The notes: generated by a model from the sequence alone, not told the origin. A stretch of 64,000 nt of DNA from Candidatus Accumulibacter sp. 66-26 (GCA_001897745.1 MKUH01000024.1:1-64000); one strand, 5' to 3'; counted from the first letter of the stretch, positions 26,762-37,094 are shown. Numbers and translations are program-made.

Positions 26762-28378
26762 ATGAGCACGTTCAGCGAAATCGGCCTGCTCTGGCAGAGC
26801 CACGGCGGCTGGGCGATCGGTGGCCTGCTGGCGCTGGTCGGCGCCGGCTTCGTGCTGCACTTCGTGCTGCCCGCGCTGTGGCTGGGGCGCGATCTGCAGC
26901 GCGCCATCCGCGCGCTGGGCGCGATCGCCGCCAGCGACGCTCCTGCCGACCCGCAGCAGATCGGCCGCGAGGTGATGGCGACGCCCCGCCTCGCCCATCT
27001 CTGGCGCGAATACGTGCAGACGCTGCACGGCCTGACGCCGGCCAAGGGTGCGCCGCAGGTCGCCGTGTGGCGCGCGACGACGATGGCCGAGCAGTTCTTC
27101 ACCGAACAGGCGCTGGTCGACACGCCGCTCAAGACCGAGTTCTACAAGCACCTGCCGGGCATTCTCACCGGCATCGGCATCATCGGCACCTTCAGCGGGC
27201 TGATCGCCGGGCTGGCGCAGTTCGAGGTGTCGAGCAACCCGGAAACCGTGCGCGCCGGCCTGCACGGGCTGATCCGCGGCGTCGGCCACGCCTTCGAGAT
27301 TTCGGCGGCGGCGATCGCACTCGCCATGCTGTTCACCTGGATCGAGAAATCGCTGGTCACGGCGCGCTACCGCCAGGTCGAACGGCTGGTGCAACTGATC
27401 GACGGCCTGTTCGATACCGGCGTCGGCGAGGAATATCTGGCGCGCCTCGTGCGCGCCGCCGAAGTCTCGGCGCAACAGGGCGCGCAGCTGCGCGAAGCGA
27501 TCGTCGGCGAACTGCGCCAGAGCATGGAGGGGCTGCTCGCCCGGCAGCAGGAAATCAGCCAGCAACAGCAGCAGGCGCAGGCCGCCCTGCTCGGCAAGGC
27601 GGTTTCCGAGGCCGTCGCGAAAACCGTCGGCGCCGCGCTCGGCGAGCCGCTGGCGCGCATGGCGGCCGCCGTCGAAAAGCTCGGCGCGAGCCAGAACGCG
27701 AATCTCGCGGGCGCGCTGGAAAAAGCGCTGCAGGGCTTCAACGCGCGCCTCGACGGCAGCTTCGGCGCACGCCAGAACGATCTCGAAAAGCTGCTCGCGA
27801 AGACGGCCGGCGGCATGGACGCCGCCGTCGAGGCGCTCGGCCGCGTCGCCGGCGGGCTGGAACGCTCCGGACGGGTCGTCGTCGACGCCGCCGCCGGGCG
27901 CCTGGAAAGCGCCGGCAGCGGCATCAATCAGGCCGGCGCGGCCTTCGCCCGTACCGGCCAGGACATGGCGCAGGCCGCGGCGGCGATGAGCGCGGCGGCG
28001 CAGGCGGTCGGCCAGTCGATGGACGAGCAGCGGCGCGCGCGCGAGGCCATCGCGCAGATGGTCGCCGACCTCGCCGCGACGGTCGACAACGCACGCCGCG
28101 AAGCCTCGCTCACCGGCGAACTGGTCGGCCGCCTGGAAAACGCCGCCGGCGCCTTCGGTCGCGCCGGCCAGCAGGCGGAAAGCTATCTGCACGGCGTCAG
28201 CGACGTGCTCGGCCAGGCGCACGCCGCCTTCGCCGACAACATCGAGGCGACGCTGGCGAGCGGCAACGGCCAGTTCCAGAAGAGCGTCGTCGACGCCGTC
28301 GAGGCGCTGCAGGGCGCCGTCGAGGAACTGACCGACGCGCTGGCCCGCGCGCCGGCCGGCCGCGCCGCCGCGCGATGA
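26762..28378 (+). CDS. zorA: ZorA-like anti-phage Zorya motor protein
   Basis: The 538-residue protein has a MotA/ExbB-type membrane core: helix 1 at about 17-39, then LPGILTGIGIIGTFSGLIAGLAQF (about 131-154) and FEISAAAIALAMLFTWIEKS (about 178-197). The tail of about 320 residues (215-538) is rich in alanine, glutamine and charge and should be a long cytoplasmic helical tail. The KTEFYKHLPGILTGIGIIGTF stretch and the tail separate ZorA from MotA, TolQ and ExbB. In Zorya, ZorA5ZorB2 is a proton-driven motor that detects phage entry. Codon use matches the host core genome. Confidence 0.85.
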   Translation: MSTFSEIGLLWQSHGGWAIGGLLALVGAGFVLHFVLPALWLGRDLQRAIRALGAIAASDAPADPQQIGREVMATPRLAHLWREYVQTLHGLTPAKGAPQVAVWRATTMAEQFFTEQALVDTPLKTEFYKHLPGILTGIGIIGTFSGLIAGLAQFEVSSNPETVRAGLHGLIRGVGHAFEISAAAIALAMLFTWIEKSLVTARYRQVERLVQLIDGLFDTGVGEEYLARLVRAAEVSAQQGAQLREAIVGELRQSMEGLLARQQEISQQQQQAQAALLGKAVSEAVAKTVGAALGEPLARMAAAVEKLGASQNANLAGALEKALQGFNARLDGSFGARQNDLEKLLAKTAGGMDAAVEALGRVAGGLERSGRVVVDAAAGRLESAGSGINQAGAAFARTGQDMAQAAAAMSAAAQAVGQSMDEQRRAREAIAQMVADLAATVDNARREASLTGELVGRLENAAGAFGRAGQQAESYLHGVSDVLGQAHAAFADNIEATLASGNGQFQKSVVDAVEALQGAVEELTDALARAPAGRAAAR

Positions 28379-29094
28379 TCCCCGGCAGCCTGCGCTCCCC
28401 GGGCCGCAAGGCGGCGCGCGGCGACGCCGAAAAACCGTTCTGGATTTCCTACGCCGACCTGATGACGGCGCTGATGGTGCTCTTTCTCGTCGCGCTCACC
28501 GTCGCCCTGCTCGCCATCACGCACGAAGTCTCCGAGGCCGAGCGCCAGAAGAAGGCGCGCGACGACGACCTGCAGACCTTCCTGCTGCGCCTGCGCGTCA
28601 TCACCGAGCGCTTCCCCGGCCTGACCCTGCGCGGCGCCGCCGTCGACTTCGGCGAACGCGCCCGCTTCGAGACCAACAGCCACCGCCTGAACGAAGCGCA
28701 GATGCGCCTCCTGCGCGAATTCGTGCCGCAGGTGCTCGCGCTCGCGCGCGACCCGCTCGGCGAGAAATGGCTCAAGCGCATCTCGGTCGAAGGCTTCGCC
28801 GACGCGCGCGGCAGCTACCTGCACAACCTCAACCTCAGCCTGCAGCGCTCGCAGCGCGTGCTCTGCGCCCTGCTCGCGCCGCCCGGCGCACCGCAGGCGC
28901 TGTCCGACGCCGACCGGCGCAGCGTGCACGAACTCTTTCTGGTCAGCGGCGCCTCGTTCAACGCGCTGAAGAACAGCCCGGAAGAAAGCCGCCGCATCGA
29001 ACTGCGCCTGGAATTCCTCGAAGCCGGCGAAGCCCACCCGCCGTCGCCCGCCGTCAGCGTCGAACAGGACAGCCGCTGTCCGCTCGACGCCTGA
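28375..29094 (+). CDS. zorB: ZorB-like anti-phage Zorya protein (MotB/OmpA domain)
   Basis: The ATG overlaps the zorA stop (ATGA), so translation is coupled. The 239-residue protein has a short cytoplasmic start, one membrane helix (about 28-48) opening with SYADLMTALMVLFLV, whose aspartate (D28) is the proton-binding residue of MotB-type stators, and a periplasmic OmpA-like peptidoglycan-binding domain at about 130-215. Its VEGFADARG and LNLSLQRSQRVL segments keep the aspartate and arginine used for peptidoglycan binding. It should anchor the ZorA motor to the wall. Confidence 0.86.
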   Translation: MIPGSLRSPGRKAARGDAEKPFWISYADLMTALMVLFLVALTVALLAITHEVSEAERQKKARDDDLQTFLLRLRVITERFPGLTLRGAAVDFGERARFETNSHRLNEAQMRLLREFVPQVLALARDPLGEKWLKRISVEGFADARGSYLHNLNLSLQRSQRVLCALLAPPGAPQALSDADRRSVHELFLVSGASFNALKNSPEESRRIELRLEFLEAGEAHPPSPAVSVEQDSRCPLDA

Positions 29095-29121
29095 GCGCGC
29101 CCCCGGACGACTTCGCCGACC

Positions 29122-29655
29122 ATGCGCAACAGCGATCCGCACGACGCTCCCCATAGCGCCCCGAACGGCGCCCTCGAGCGCCTGCGCCACGCCCTGCAGC
29201 AGGCGCTCGGCGGCCGCCCGAAAGGCGCCGGCGCGCTCTTCCCGAAAGGCGCCGACGCCCGCCTGCTCGCCGCCATCCAGGCCATCGGCCCGGCGCGCGG
29301 CCACCGCCACCCGCCGCACGTCGCGCACGGCGTCATGGCCTTCCGCCTGCACGGCCGAGAAACGCCCGCGCCGGAACTCAAGTACGCCTGCTACGGCATC
29401 GCCCGCCAGGTCGATTGGGACGGCCGCCGCCTGATCGACGAACCGCGCCGGGTCGCCGACCTGCTCGCCGCGGTCGGCGACCTCGCCGCCCCGCCCGCCG
29501 ACGCGCACGATGCGCCCGCCTTCCGCGACTGCTGCCGCGGCCTCCTCGCCGCCTGGCAGGAAAGCGCCGACGAACGCGCGGCCGAGGCAGCAGCCGGCGA
29601 CGGCGCCCGCTGGCAGGCCGTCGGCGAATTCCTGCGCGCGCAGGGCCTGCTTTAA
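29122..29655 (+). CDS. Unknown third gene of zorAB operon, possible truncated zorC
   Basis: The 177-residue protein starts 27 bases after zorB on the same strand with the same high-GC codon use. It has no signal peptide, membrane helix or obvious catalytic motif. The first 70 residues are rich in alanine, glycine and proline. The second half (ELKYACYGIARQVDWDG, then AFRDCCRGLLAAWQES and GARWQAVGEFLRAQGLL) reads as a helical domain. That pattern reminds me of the region ahead of the EH-signature domain in ZorC, but the gene stops where ZorC would continue for several hundred residues. Either it is the N-terminal remnant of zorC or a separate small partner of ZorAB. No Shine-Dalgarno site is obvious. 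Confidence 0.6.
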   Translation: MRNSDPHDAPHSAPNGALERLRHALQQALGGRPKGAGALFPKGADARLLAAIQAIGPARGHRHPPHVAHGVMAFRLHGRETPAPELKYACYGIARQVDWDGRRLIDEPRRVADLLAAVGDLAAPPADAHDAPAFRDCCRGLLAAWQESADERAAEAAAGDGARWQAVGEFLRAQGLL

Positions 29656-29796
29656 CGATTCCAAACGGGACGGCGCGGGATGGCGCTCCGATCGCCACGC
29701 CAAACCCCGCCCGGATCAACGCACCCGGCGCACCATTCCACGGAGAACAAGCAAGGACACCGCTCGCCAAAGGGTGCAGTCCGCGCGCCGGCAAGT

Positions 29797-29802
29797 CATA
29801 AT
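29797..29802 (+). promoter_or_regulatory. Possible -10 element of hsd operon
   Basis: CATAAT lies about 36 bases before the hsdM start codon, in the 182-base gap between the zor locus and hsdM. No convincing -35 box is seen. Confidence 0.3.
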
Positions 29803-29837
29803 CCGGCCTCCAAGGCCTCACTCAAGCTGAAAGCACC

Positions 29838-31403
29838 ATGCTGGACGACATCAAGAAAACCCTCTGGGCCACGGCTGACAAGCTGCGGGCCAATATGGAC
29901 GCGGCCGAATACAAGCACCTGGTCCTAGGCCTGATCTTCCTCAAGTACGTTTCCGACACCTTCGCTGCCCGCCGGGCCGAGCTGACCCGCCGCTTTGCCG
30001 ACGCAGGCGACGAGTATTTTCTCCACGACTGCGATGCCGAACTCCTGGCTGAGGAACTGGAGGACCGGGACTACTACAAAGAAGTGAATGTCTTCTGGGT
30101 GCCCGAGTCCGCCCGCTGGGAAGCCCTGCGCGGCGCGGCCAAGCAGACCGACATCGGCAAGCGCATTGACGATGCCCTGGCCGCCATCGAAGGCGAAAAC
30201 CCCAAACTCAAAGGCATCCTGGACAAGCGCTACGCCCGGGCCCAACTGCCCGACGGCAAGCTGGGGGAACTGGTGGATCTGGTGTCCGCCATCGGTTTCG
30301 GTACTGCATTTTCCAGTAATCCCGGCCAGGCCCGGGACGTGCTCGGCCAGGTCTATGAATACTTCCTCGGCCAGTTCGCCAGCGCCGAGGGCAAGAAGGG
30401 CGGGCAGTTCTACACCCCCGCCTCCATCGTCAAGACCCTGGTGGCCGTGCTGGCGCCCCACCACGGCAAGGTTTACGACCCCTGCTGCGGCTCCGGCGGC
30501 ATGTTCGTGCAGTCGGAAAAATTCATCGAGGCCCACGGTGGCAGGATCGGCGACGTCTCCATCTACGGCCAGGAATCCAACCCCACCACCTGGCGCCTGG
30601 CGGCCATGAATCTGGCCATCCGCGGCATCGACTACAACCTGGGGCGGGAGCCGGGGGATACCTTCACCCGCAACCAGCACCCGGACCTGCGGGCCGACTT
30701 CATCCTGGCCAACCCGCCCTTCAACATCAGCGACTGGTGGCACGGCAGCCTGGAAGGCGACCCCCGCTGGGTCCATGGCACCCCGCCCCAGGGCAACGCC
30801 AACTACGCCTGGCTGCAGCACATGCTGTACCACCTCAAGGCCAACGGCCGGGCCGGCATCGTCCTGGCCAACGGCTCCATGAGTTCCAGCCAGAACAGCG
30901 AGGGCGACATCCGCCGCGCCATGGTGGAGGCTGACGTGGTGGAAGTGATGGTGGCCCTGCCGGGCCAGCTCTTCTTCAACACCCAGATTCCCGCCTGCCT
31001 GTGGTTCCTGGTCAAGCAAAAGCCGGTGCGCAAAGGCCAGGTGCTGTTCATCGACGCCAGGAAACTGGGCACCATGATCAGCCGGGTCCAGGCCGAATTG
31101 AGCGACGCGGCCATTGAGCGCATCGCCGCCACCGTGGCCGCCTGGCGCGGTGAGGCCGGGGCCGGAGAGTATCAGGACATCTCCGGCTACTGCCGCAGCG
31201 TGCCCCTGGCCGAGATCGCCCAGCACGGCCACGTGCTGACCCCGGGCCGCTACGTCGGCGCCGAAGCGGTGGAAGAGGACGATGAAGCCTTCGCCGAGAA
31301 GATGCAGCAGCTCACCGAAAAGCTGGGGGAGCAGATGGCTAAGGGGGCGGAACTGGATGCCCTGATTCGGCAGAAGCTGGGGGGGCTGGGGTATGAGTTT
31401 TGA
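29838..31403 (+). CDS. hsdM: Type I restriction-modification system methyltransferase subunit HsdM
   Basis: The 521-residue protein has an N-terminal helical domain ([40 protein letters not shown]) and an N6-adenine methyltransferase domain with motif I DPCCGSGG (D214) and motif IV NPPF (292-295). FYTPASIVK precedes motif I. It methylates the adenines in the bipartite target chosen by HsdS and is also needed for restriction. Its stop overlaps hsdS. Base composition is less GC-rich than that of zorAB next door, consistent with acquisition by transfer. Confidence 0.96.
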   Translation: MLDDIKKTLWATADKLRANMDAAEYKHLVLGLIFLKYVSDTFAARRAELTRRFADAGDEYFLHDCDAELLAEELEDRDYYKEVNVFWVPESARWEALRGAAKQTDIGKRIDDALAAIEGENPKLKGILDKRYARAQLPDGKLGELVDLVSAIGFGTAFSSNPGQARDVLGQVYEYFLGQFASAEGKKGGQFYTPASIVKTLVAVLAPHHGKVYDPCCGSGGMFVQSEKFIEAHGGRIGDVSIYGQESNPTTWRLAAMNLAIRGIDYNLGREPGDTFTRNQHPDLRADFILANPPFNISDWWHGSLEGDPRWVHGTPPQGNANYAWLQHMLYHLKANGRAGIVLANGSMSSSQNSEGDIRRAMVEADVVEVMVALPGQLFFNTQIPACLWFLVKQKPVRKGQVLFIDARKLGTMISRVQAELSDAAIERIAATVAAWRGEAGAGEYQDISGYCRSVPLAEIAQHGHVLTPGRYVGAEAVEEDDEAFAEKMQQLTEKLGEQMAKGAELDALIRQKLGGLGYEF

Positions 31404-32682
31404 GAATAAACGCTCTTTGGGTGATTTCGTAAGCCTTCAACGAGGCACCACCTACAAGGGAGGCTTAGTGGGTTTGCCCGGTCCTGTGTTGCTCGGTTTG
31501 GCCTCAATAGAACCGAATGGAGGGTTTCGCCACGGTGGCTTCAAAACATATGGTGGTGAATGCCCTGAAAAAATATCCCTTAGTCCCGGCGATATATATG
31601 TTTCTTTGAAAGACGTAACCCAATCTGGCGACCTGTTGGGTTCTGTATCTCGTGTCCCAGATAACATCTCATCAGGGCGGCTCACTCAGGACACGGTCAA
31701 ACTCGTTTTTGATGGACTTTCTATTTCGAGAGAATATCTGTACTGGTTGCTCCGTACTCCAGGCTACAGAGAATATTGTCGAGGCTGTGGAACAGGTACG
31801 ACAACCCTTGGCTTGGCACGCGATGATTTCCTGAGTTTCCCTGTTCCTGAGCTAACTGATACAGATCGTCTGATTGTTGATTTGTTAGAGGGCACCGAGA
31901 AACGTATCACCCTCTTGCGCGAAACCAATGCCACTCTGGAAGCCATCGCCCAGGCCCTGTTTAAGTCCTGGTTCGTCAATTTCGACCCGGTGCGTGCCAA
32001 GATGGAAGGCCGCGCCCCGGACGGCATGGACGAAGCCACCGCCGCCCTGTTCCCGGACAGCTTCGAGGAATCGGAATTGGGCTTGGTGCCGAGAGGGTGG
32101 CGGGTTGGGGCCTTGTCGGAGTTTGCCGTACTCAACCCTGAGTCATGGACGGCAAAGAAGCACCCTAGTACCGTGGCGTACATTGATTTGGCGAATGCCA
32201 AGAACAATGAGGTTGCCGAAATAACGAGCTATGCGTTCGATGAGGCGCCCAGCCGGGCACGGCGAGTGTTGCGTAGCGGAGACTCGATTGTCGGCACAGT
32301 TCGGCCTGGAAATCGTTCCTTTGCGTTTATTTATAACGCATCCAGTAATTTGACTGGCAGTACCGGGTTTGCAGTGTTGCGGCCCGTAGAGCCTGAAAAT
32401 ACCGAGTTTGTGTATCTATCGGCGACACAGGACTCAGCCATTGAGTATTTCGCTCACGTGGCTGATGGAGGTGCGTATCCGGCTGTACGTCCGGAGGTTG
32501 TAGTTGGCATTCGTAGCATTCTCCCAAGTAATGAAGTAATGACGGCGTTTCACAATGTGACCGCTCCGTTGCTTGCTTTAATTGGTGAAAACCAACTGCA
32601 AGCCCAAACCTTCGCCACCCTCCGCGATACCCTGCTGCCCCGCCTGATTTCCGGCCAGTTGCGCCTGCCGGAAGCTGCCTAG
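31393..32682 (+). CDS. hsdS: Type I restriction-modification specificity subunit HsdS
   Basis: The 429-residue protein overlaps hsdM by 11 bases. Two target-recognition domains (about residues 1-155 and 225-385) are each followed by a conserved helical spacer: [43 protein letters not shown] after the first and [30 protein letters not shown] at the end. It sets the DNA sequence that HsdM methylates and HsdR cuts. The two recognition domains are clearly AT-richer than the spacers and hsdM, as expected when these domains are swapped between strains. Confidence 0.95.
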   Translation: MSFENKRSLGDFVSLQRGTTYKGGLVGLPGPVLLGLASIEPNGGFRHGGFKTYGGECPEKISLSPGDIYVSLKDVTQSGDLLGSVSRVPDNISSGRLTQDTVKLVFDGLSISREYLYWLLRTPGYREYCRGCGTGTTTLGLARDDFLSFPVPELTDTDRLIVDLLEGTEKRITLLRETNATLEAIAQALFKSWFVNFDPVRAKMEGRAPDGMDEATAALFPDSFEESELGLVPRGWRVGALSEFAVLNPESWTAKKHPSTVAYIDLANAKNNEVAEITSYAFDEAPSRARRVLRSGDSIVGTVRPGNRSFAFIYNASSNLTGSTGFAVLRPVEPENTEFVYLSATQDSAIEYFAHVADGGAYPAVRPEVVVGIRSILPSNEVMTAFHNVTAPLLALIGENQLQAQTFATLRDTLLPRLISGQLRLPEAA

Positions 32683-32722
32683 ATTCGTGACCCGGTATTT
32701 AAGTGGGCTTAACTATCCGTCC

Positions 32723-32839
32723 GGGACATGCATAAAAAATGACGATTTTTATACACGTCCTCTGGGATGTGTATAAAAATACGGATTCTTTAAACATGTC
32801 CCGGCGACGTGCATAGAGATGCCGTTTTCTCATGCACGA
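32723..32839 (+). promoter_or_regulatory. Three tandem palindromes upstream of fic (candidate operator array)
   Basis: Palindrome 1 spans 32724-32760 (GGACATGCATAAAAA and TTTTTATACACGTCC, 13 of 15 positions paired). Palindrome 2 spans 32764-32802 (GGGATGTGTATAAAA and CTTTAAACATGTCCC, about 11 of 15). Palindrome 3 spans 32808-32838 (CGTGCATAGAGA and TCTCATGCACG). Centres are near 32742, 32783 and 32823, about 40 bases or four helical turns apart. The third covers the ATG at 32832. The shared consensus is (G)AC-R-TG-Y-ATA-A/G-A followed by its complement. It looks like a set of sites for one dimeric repressor, perhaps Fic itself. Confidence 0.65.
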
Positions 32840-33929
32840 GACCGGGCCCCCGCCTGTGGCCATGACTGCCCTGCCTTCCCTGGAAACCCTGGATGTCGCC
32901 CGCTTCGACACGGCGCCCATCCTGAAACGCCTGGCCAGTGCCAGCCGCGCCCTGGCGGAGCTGAAGGGGGTGGCGGCGTCCATTCCCAACCAGGGCATCC
33001 TGATCAACGCCCTGGGCTTGCAGGAGGCCAAGGACAGTTCCGAAATCGAGAACATCGTCACCACCCACGACGAGCTGTTCAAGGATGACGTGCTGCCGGA
33101 GGCCTTTGCCAATCCAGCCGCCAAGGAGGTGCTGCGCTACCGGCAGGCCCTGCATCTGGGCTACCGACTGGTGCTCGACACGGGCCTGCTGACCGCCAAC
33201 CACATCGTGGCCATGCAGGCGGAGCTCGAGCGTAACAATGCCGGCTTCCGCAAGCTGCCGGGCACAGCCCTGAAAACCGGGTCGGGGCAGACGGTGTATA
33301 CGCCGCCCCAGGACCCGGCCGAAATCGTGGCCCTGATGGGAGACCTGGAACGCTTCATCAACAATGGCGAGCGTTTCCCGGTTGATCCCCTGATCCGCAT
33401 GGCGTTGATCCACCACCAGTTCGAGAGCATCCACCCGTTCTACGATGGCAACGGCCGCACCGGGCGCATCCTCAATGTGCTCTATCTGGTCAAGGAAGGC
33501 CTGCTTGAGGTGCCGGTGCTCTATCTCTCGCGCCATATCGTGCGCACCAAGGCGGACTATTACCGCCTGTTGCAGGCGGTGCGGGATGGGGATGCCTGGG
33601 AGGAGTGGGTGCTGTACATGCTCGAAGCGGTGGAGCAGACCGCCGGACAGACCATCCGCACCATCCAGGCGATCAAGGCGGCGCTGTTCGACTACAAGCA
33701 CCGCATCCGCGCCGACTACAAGTTTTACAGCCAGGACCTGATCAACAACCTGTTCATGCACCCCTATACCAAGATCGAGTTCATCGAACGGGACCTGGGA
33801 GTGTCGCGCCTGACCGCCAGCAAGTACCTGGACGCCCTGGCGGCCGGCGGCTTCGTGGAGAAGCACAAGATGGGGCGCAGCAATTACTACGTCAATGTGG
33901 CTTTGAACCAGATTCTGCTGGGCAATTGA
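32832..33929 (+). CDS. Fic-domain AMPylase with C-terminal winged helix
   Basis: The 365-residue protein carries the Fic motif HPFYDGNGRTGR (from H201), which transfers AMP from ATP to target hydroxyls. The inhibitory helix motif S-x-x-x-E-N (S69 to N74 in SSEIENI) is at the N-terminus, so it is a self-inhibited class II Fic like Shewanella SoFic. The C-terminus (LGVSRLTASKYLDALAAGGFVEKHKMGRSNYYV) is a winged helix-turn-helix. The gene lies between hsdS and hsdR, 13 bases before hsdR. The start could also be the ATG at 32862; neither has a good ribosome binding site. Confidence 0.92.
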   Translation: MHETGPPPVAMTALPSLETLDVARFDTAPILKRLASASRALAELKGVAASIPNQGILINALGLQEAKDSSEIENIVTTHDELFKDDVLPEAFANPAAKEVLRYRQALHLGYRLVLDTGLLTANHIVAMQAELERNNAGFRKLPGTALKTGSGQTVYTPPQDPAEIVALMGDLERFINNGERFPVDPLIRMALIHHQFESIHPFYDGNGRTGRILNVLYLVKEGLLEVPVLYLSRHIVRTKADYYRLLQAVRDGDAWEEWVLYMLEAVEQTAGQTIRTIQAIKAALFDYKHRIRADYKFYSQDLINNLFMHPYTKIEFIERDLGVSRLTASKYLDALAAGGFVEKHKMGRSNYYVNVALNQILLGN

Positions 33930-33941
33930 GATAGGCGCGAG

Positions 33942-36900
33942 ATGAGCGAAGACCAACTGGAACAGGAAACCCTGGGCTGGCTTGCCGAGGTGGGCTACAC
34001 GCCCCTGTTCGGCCCGGATCTGGCCGCCGACGGGGCGACGCCGGAGCGCAGCGACTACCGCCAGGTGGTGCTGATCGAGCGCCTGCGCAGCGCTATCCAG
34101 CGTCTCAATCCGGATATCCCCCTGGCGGCCCGGGAGGATGCCCTGGGCCAGGTTTTGGACCTGGGCATTCCGGCCCTGTTGTCGGCCAACCGCCGCTTCC
34201 ACCAGTTGCTGGTGGGCGGAGTGCCGGTGGAGGTGCGGCGGGACGGGGAGACCCGGGGCGACTTCGTGCGCCTGATCGACTGGGCAGATGTTGCGGCCAA
34301 CGAATGGCTGGCGGTGAATCAATACACCCTCAAGGGGCCGAAGCATACCCGCCGGCCGGATGTGATCCTCTTCGTCAATGGCCTGCCCCTGGTGCTGCTG
34401 GAGCTGAAGAACCCGGCGGACGAGAACGCCGATATCAGGAAGGCCTACGACCAGCTCCAGACCTACAAGGAGCAGATTCCCGACGTCTTCCAGTACAACG
34501 AGCTGCTGCTCATCTCCGACGGTAGCGAGGCCCGGCTGGGCGCCCTCTCCAGCGATGCCGAGCGCTTCATGCAGTGGCGCACCATCGACGGGGTGAATCT
34601 GGACCCCCTGGGCCAGTTCAACGAGCTGGAAACTCTGGTGCGGGGCCTGCTGGCGCCGGCCACCCTGCTCGATTACCTGCGCTTTTTCGTGCTATTCGAA
34701 GACGATGGCGGGCTGGTGAAGAAGGTGGCCGGCTATCACCAGTTCCATGCCGTGCGGGCCGCCATCCAGCAAGTGGTGGCAGCCTCCCGGCCCACCACCG
34801 AGGCGGCGCGCAAGGGCAAGGGCGGCGTCGTCTGGCATACCCAGGGCAGCGGCAAGAGCATCACCATGACCTGCTTTGCGGCCCGGGTGATGCAGGAGGC
34901 GGCGATGGAGAACCCCACCATCGTCGTCATCACCGACCGCAATGACCTGGACGGCCAGCTCTTCGGCGTTTTCTCCCTGTCCCAGGACCTGCTGCGGGAA
35001 ACGCCCGTGCAGGCGGCCAGCCGCCAGGAACTACGGGCCCTGCTGGCGAACCGGCCTTCGGGCGGCATCGTCTTCGCCACCATCCAGAAATTCATGCCCG
35101 GGGAGGACGAAGACAGCTTCCCCATGCTCTCGGACCGGCACAACATCGTGGTCATCGCCGACGAGGCCCATCGCACCCAGTACGGCTTCGAGGCGAAGCT
35201 GAAGACCGTGAAGGCGCCCCGGACCGGCGCCGCCGCCAATGACGGCAACGCCCTCCAGGCGGCCGAGCCGACGGCGGTGTACGAGGTGGGCTACGCCCAG
35301 CACCTGAGGGACGCCCTGCCCAACGCCACCTTCGTCGCCTTTACCGGCACGCCCGTCGCCAGCGAGGACCGGGACACCCGGGTCGTGTTCGGCGACTACA
35401 TCCACGTCTACGACATGCAGCAGGCCAAGGAAGACGGGGCGACGGTGGCCATCTACTTCGAGTCCCGCCTGGCCAAGCTGTCCCTCAGGGACGAGCAACT
35501 GCCCCAGATCGACGCGGATGTGGACGAACTGGCGGAGGACGAGGAGGAAAGCCAGCAGGCCCAGTTGAAGAGCAAGTGGGCGGCCTTGGAGCGGGTGGTC
35601 GGTGCCGAGCCCCGCATCGCCAGCGTCGCGGCCGACCTGGTGGCCCACTTCGAGGAGCGCAACCAGGCCCAGCGCGGCAAGGCCATGGTGGTGGCCATGA
35701 GCCGGGAAATCTGCGTCCATCTCTACAACGAAATCGTCAGGCTGCGGCCCGACTGGCACGATGCCGACCCGGAGAAGGGGGCGATCAAGATTGTCATGAC
35801 CGGCTCGGCCAGCGACAAGGCCCTGCTGCGGCCCCACCTCTACAGCAAGAAGGTGAAGAAGCGCCTGGAAAAACGCTTCAAGGACCCGGAAGATCCGCTC
35901 CAGCTGGTTATTGTGCGGGACATGTGGCTCACCGGCTTCGATGCCCCCTGCGTCCATACCCTGTATGTGGACAAGCCCATGAAGGGGCATAACCTGATGC
36001 AGGCCATCGCCCGGGTGAACCGGGTGTTCAAGGACAAGCAGGGCGGTCTGGTGGTGGACTACATCGGCATCGCCAACGAGTTGAAGAGCGCCCTCAAGGA
36101 ATACACGGCCAGCCGGGGCCGGGGCCGGCCCACGGTGGATGCGGCCGAGGCCTATGCGGTGCTGGAAGAGAAGCTCGATCTCCTGCGCGCCATGCTGCAC
36201 GGCTTTGATTACAGCGATTTCGCCAGGGCCGGCCACAAGCTCCTGGCGGGAGCCGCTGATTTTGTCCTCGGTCAGAAGGAGGGCAAGAAGCGCTTTGCCG
36301 ATACGGCTCTGGCCATGAGCAAGGCTTTCTCCCTGTGCTGCACCCTGGACGAAGCCAAGGCGGTGCGGGAGGAGGTGGCTTTCTTGCAGGCGGTGAAGGT
36401 GATCCTGACCAAGCGCGATCTGAGCCGCAAGAAGCGCAGCGACGAGGAGAAGGAGCTGGCCATCCGCCAGATCATCGGCTCGGCCGTGGTGTCGGGGGAG
36501 GTGGTGGACGTGTTCGAGGCCGTGGGCCTGGACAAGCCCAATATCGGCATCCTGGATGACGAGTTCCTGGCCGAGGTGAGCAACCTGCCGGAGCGCAATC
36601 TGGCGGTGGAATTGTTGGAGCGCCTGTTGGAGGGCGAGATCAGGAGCCGCTTTGCCACCAACGTAGTGCAGGAAAGGAAGTTCTCCGAGTTGCTTGCCAA
36701 TGTGGTCAAACGCTACCAGAACCGGGCCATCGAAACGGCCCAGGTGATCGAAGAGCTGATCGACATGGCCAAGAAGTTCCGCGCCGCTGCCAACCGGAGC
36801 GAGGAACTGGGGCTGAGCAACGATGAAGTGCGCTTCTACGATGCCCTGGCTAACAACGAATCGGCGGTGCGGGAACTCTCCGACGAGACCCTGAAGAAGA

Positions 36901-37094
36901 TCGCCCATGAGCTGACCGAGAGCCTGCGCCAGAACGTGACGGTGGACTGGTCGGCCCGGGAGAGCGTGCGGGCCAAGCTGCGGCTGATGGTCAAGCGCAT
37001 CCTGCGCAAGTACAAATACCCGCCGGATTTGCAGGAGGGCGCAGTGGAACTGGTGCTGCGGCAGGCCGAGGCGCTGGGCGAAGCCTGGAGTTGA
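33942..37094 (+). CDS. hsdR: Type I restriction endonuclease subunit HsdR
   Basis: The 1050-residue motor and nuclease subunit has a PD-(D/E)xK nuclease site at the N-terminus (D140, E154, K156 in [20 protein letters not shown]), Walker A TQGSGKS at about 300-306, DEAH box D407-H410 ([11 protein letters not shown]), a TGTPV motif, and late helicase motifs [15 protein letters not shown] and [23 protein letters not shown]. It translocates unmethylated DNA and cuts at a distance. It starts 13 bases after fic and looks intact, so the RM system should be functional. Confidence 0.96.
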   Translation: MSEDQLEQETLGWLAEVGYTPLFGPDLAADGATPERSDYRQVVLIERLRSAIQRLNPDIPLAAREDALGQVLDLGIPALLSANRRFHQLLVGGVPVEVRRDGETRGDFVRLIDWADVAANEWLAVNQYTLKGPKHTRRPDVILFVNGLPLVLLELKNPADENADIRKAYDQLQTYKEQIPDVFQYNELLLISDGSEARLGALSSDAERFMQWRTIDGVNLDPLGQFNELETLVRGLLAPATLLDYLRFFVLFEDDGGLVKKVAGYHQFHAVRAAIQQVVAASRPTTEAARKGKGGVVWHTQGSGKSITMTCFAARVMQEAAMENPTIVVITDRNDLDGQLFGVFSLSQDLLRETPVQAASRQELRALLANRPSGGIVFATIQKFMPGEDEDSFPMLSDRHNIVVIADEAHRTQYGFEAKLKTVKAPRTGAAANDGNALQAAEPTAVYEVGYAQHLRDALPNATFVAFTGTPVASEDRDTRVVFGDYIHVYDMQQAKEDGATVAIYFESRLAKLSLRDEQLPQIDADVDELAEDEEESQQAQLKSKWAALERVVGAEPRIASVAADLVAHFEERNQAQRGKAMVVAMSREICVHLYNEIVRLRPDWHDADPEKGAIKIVMTGSASDKALLRPHLYSKKVKKRLEKRFKDPEDPLQLVIVRDMWLTGFDAPCVHTLYVDKPMKGHNLMQAIARVNRVFKDKQGGLVVDYIGIANELKSALKEYTASRGRGRPTVDAAEAYAVLEEKLDLLRAMLHGFDYSDFARAGHKLLAGAADFVLGQKEGKKRFADTALAMSKAFSLCCTLDEAKAVREEVAFLQAVKVILTKRDLSRKKRSDEEKELAIRQIIGSAVVSGEVVDVFEAVGLDKPNIGILDDEFLAEVSNLPERNLAVELLERLLEGEIRSRFATNVVQERKFSELLANVVKRYQNRAIETAQVIEELIDMAKKFRAAANRSEELGLSNDEVRFYDALANNESAVRELSDETLKKIAHELTESLRQNVTVDWSARESVRAKLRLMVKRILRKYKYPPDLQEGAVELVLRQAEALGEAWS

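Noticed and set aside
26762-29094. zorA/zorB as ordinary flagellar MotA/MotB or Tol/Exb proteins
   Set aside because: The ZorA tail of about 320 residues, the HLPGILTGIGIIGTF stretch and the absence of any flagellar or tol genes nearby argue for the Zorya group.
32723-32839. Repeats before fic as a CRISPR array
   Set aside because: Only three copies, each internally palindromic, spaced by about 40 bases without distinct spacers; operator sites are a better reading.
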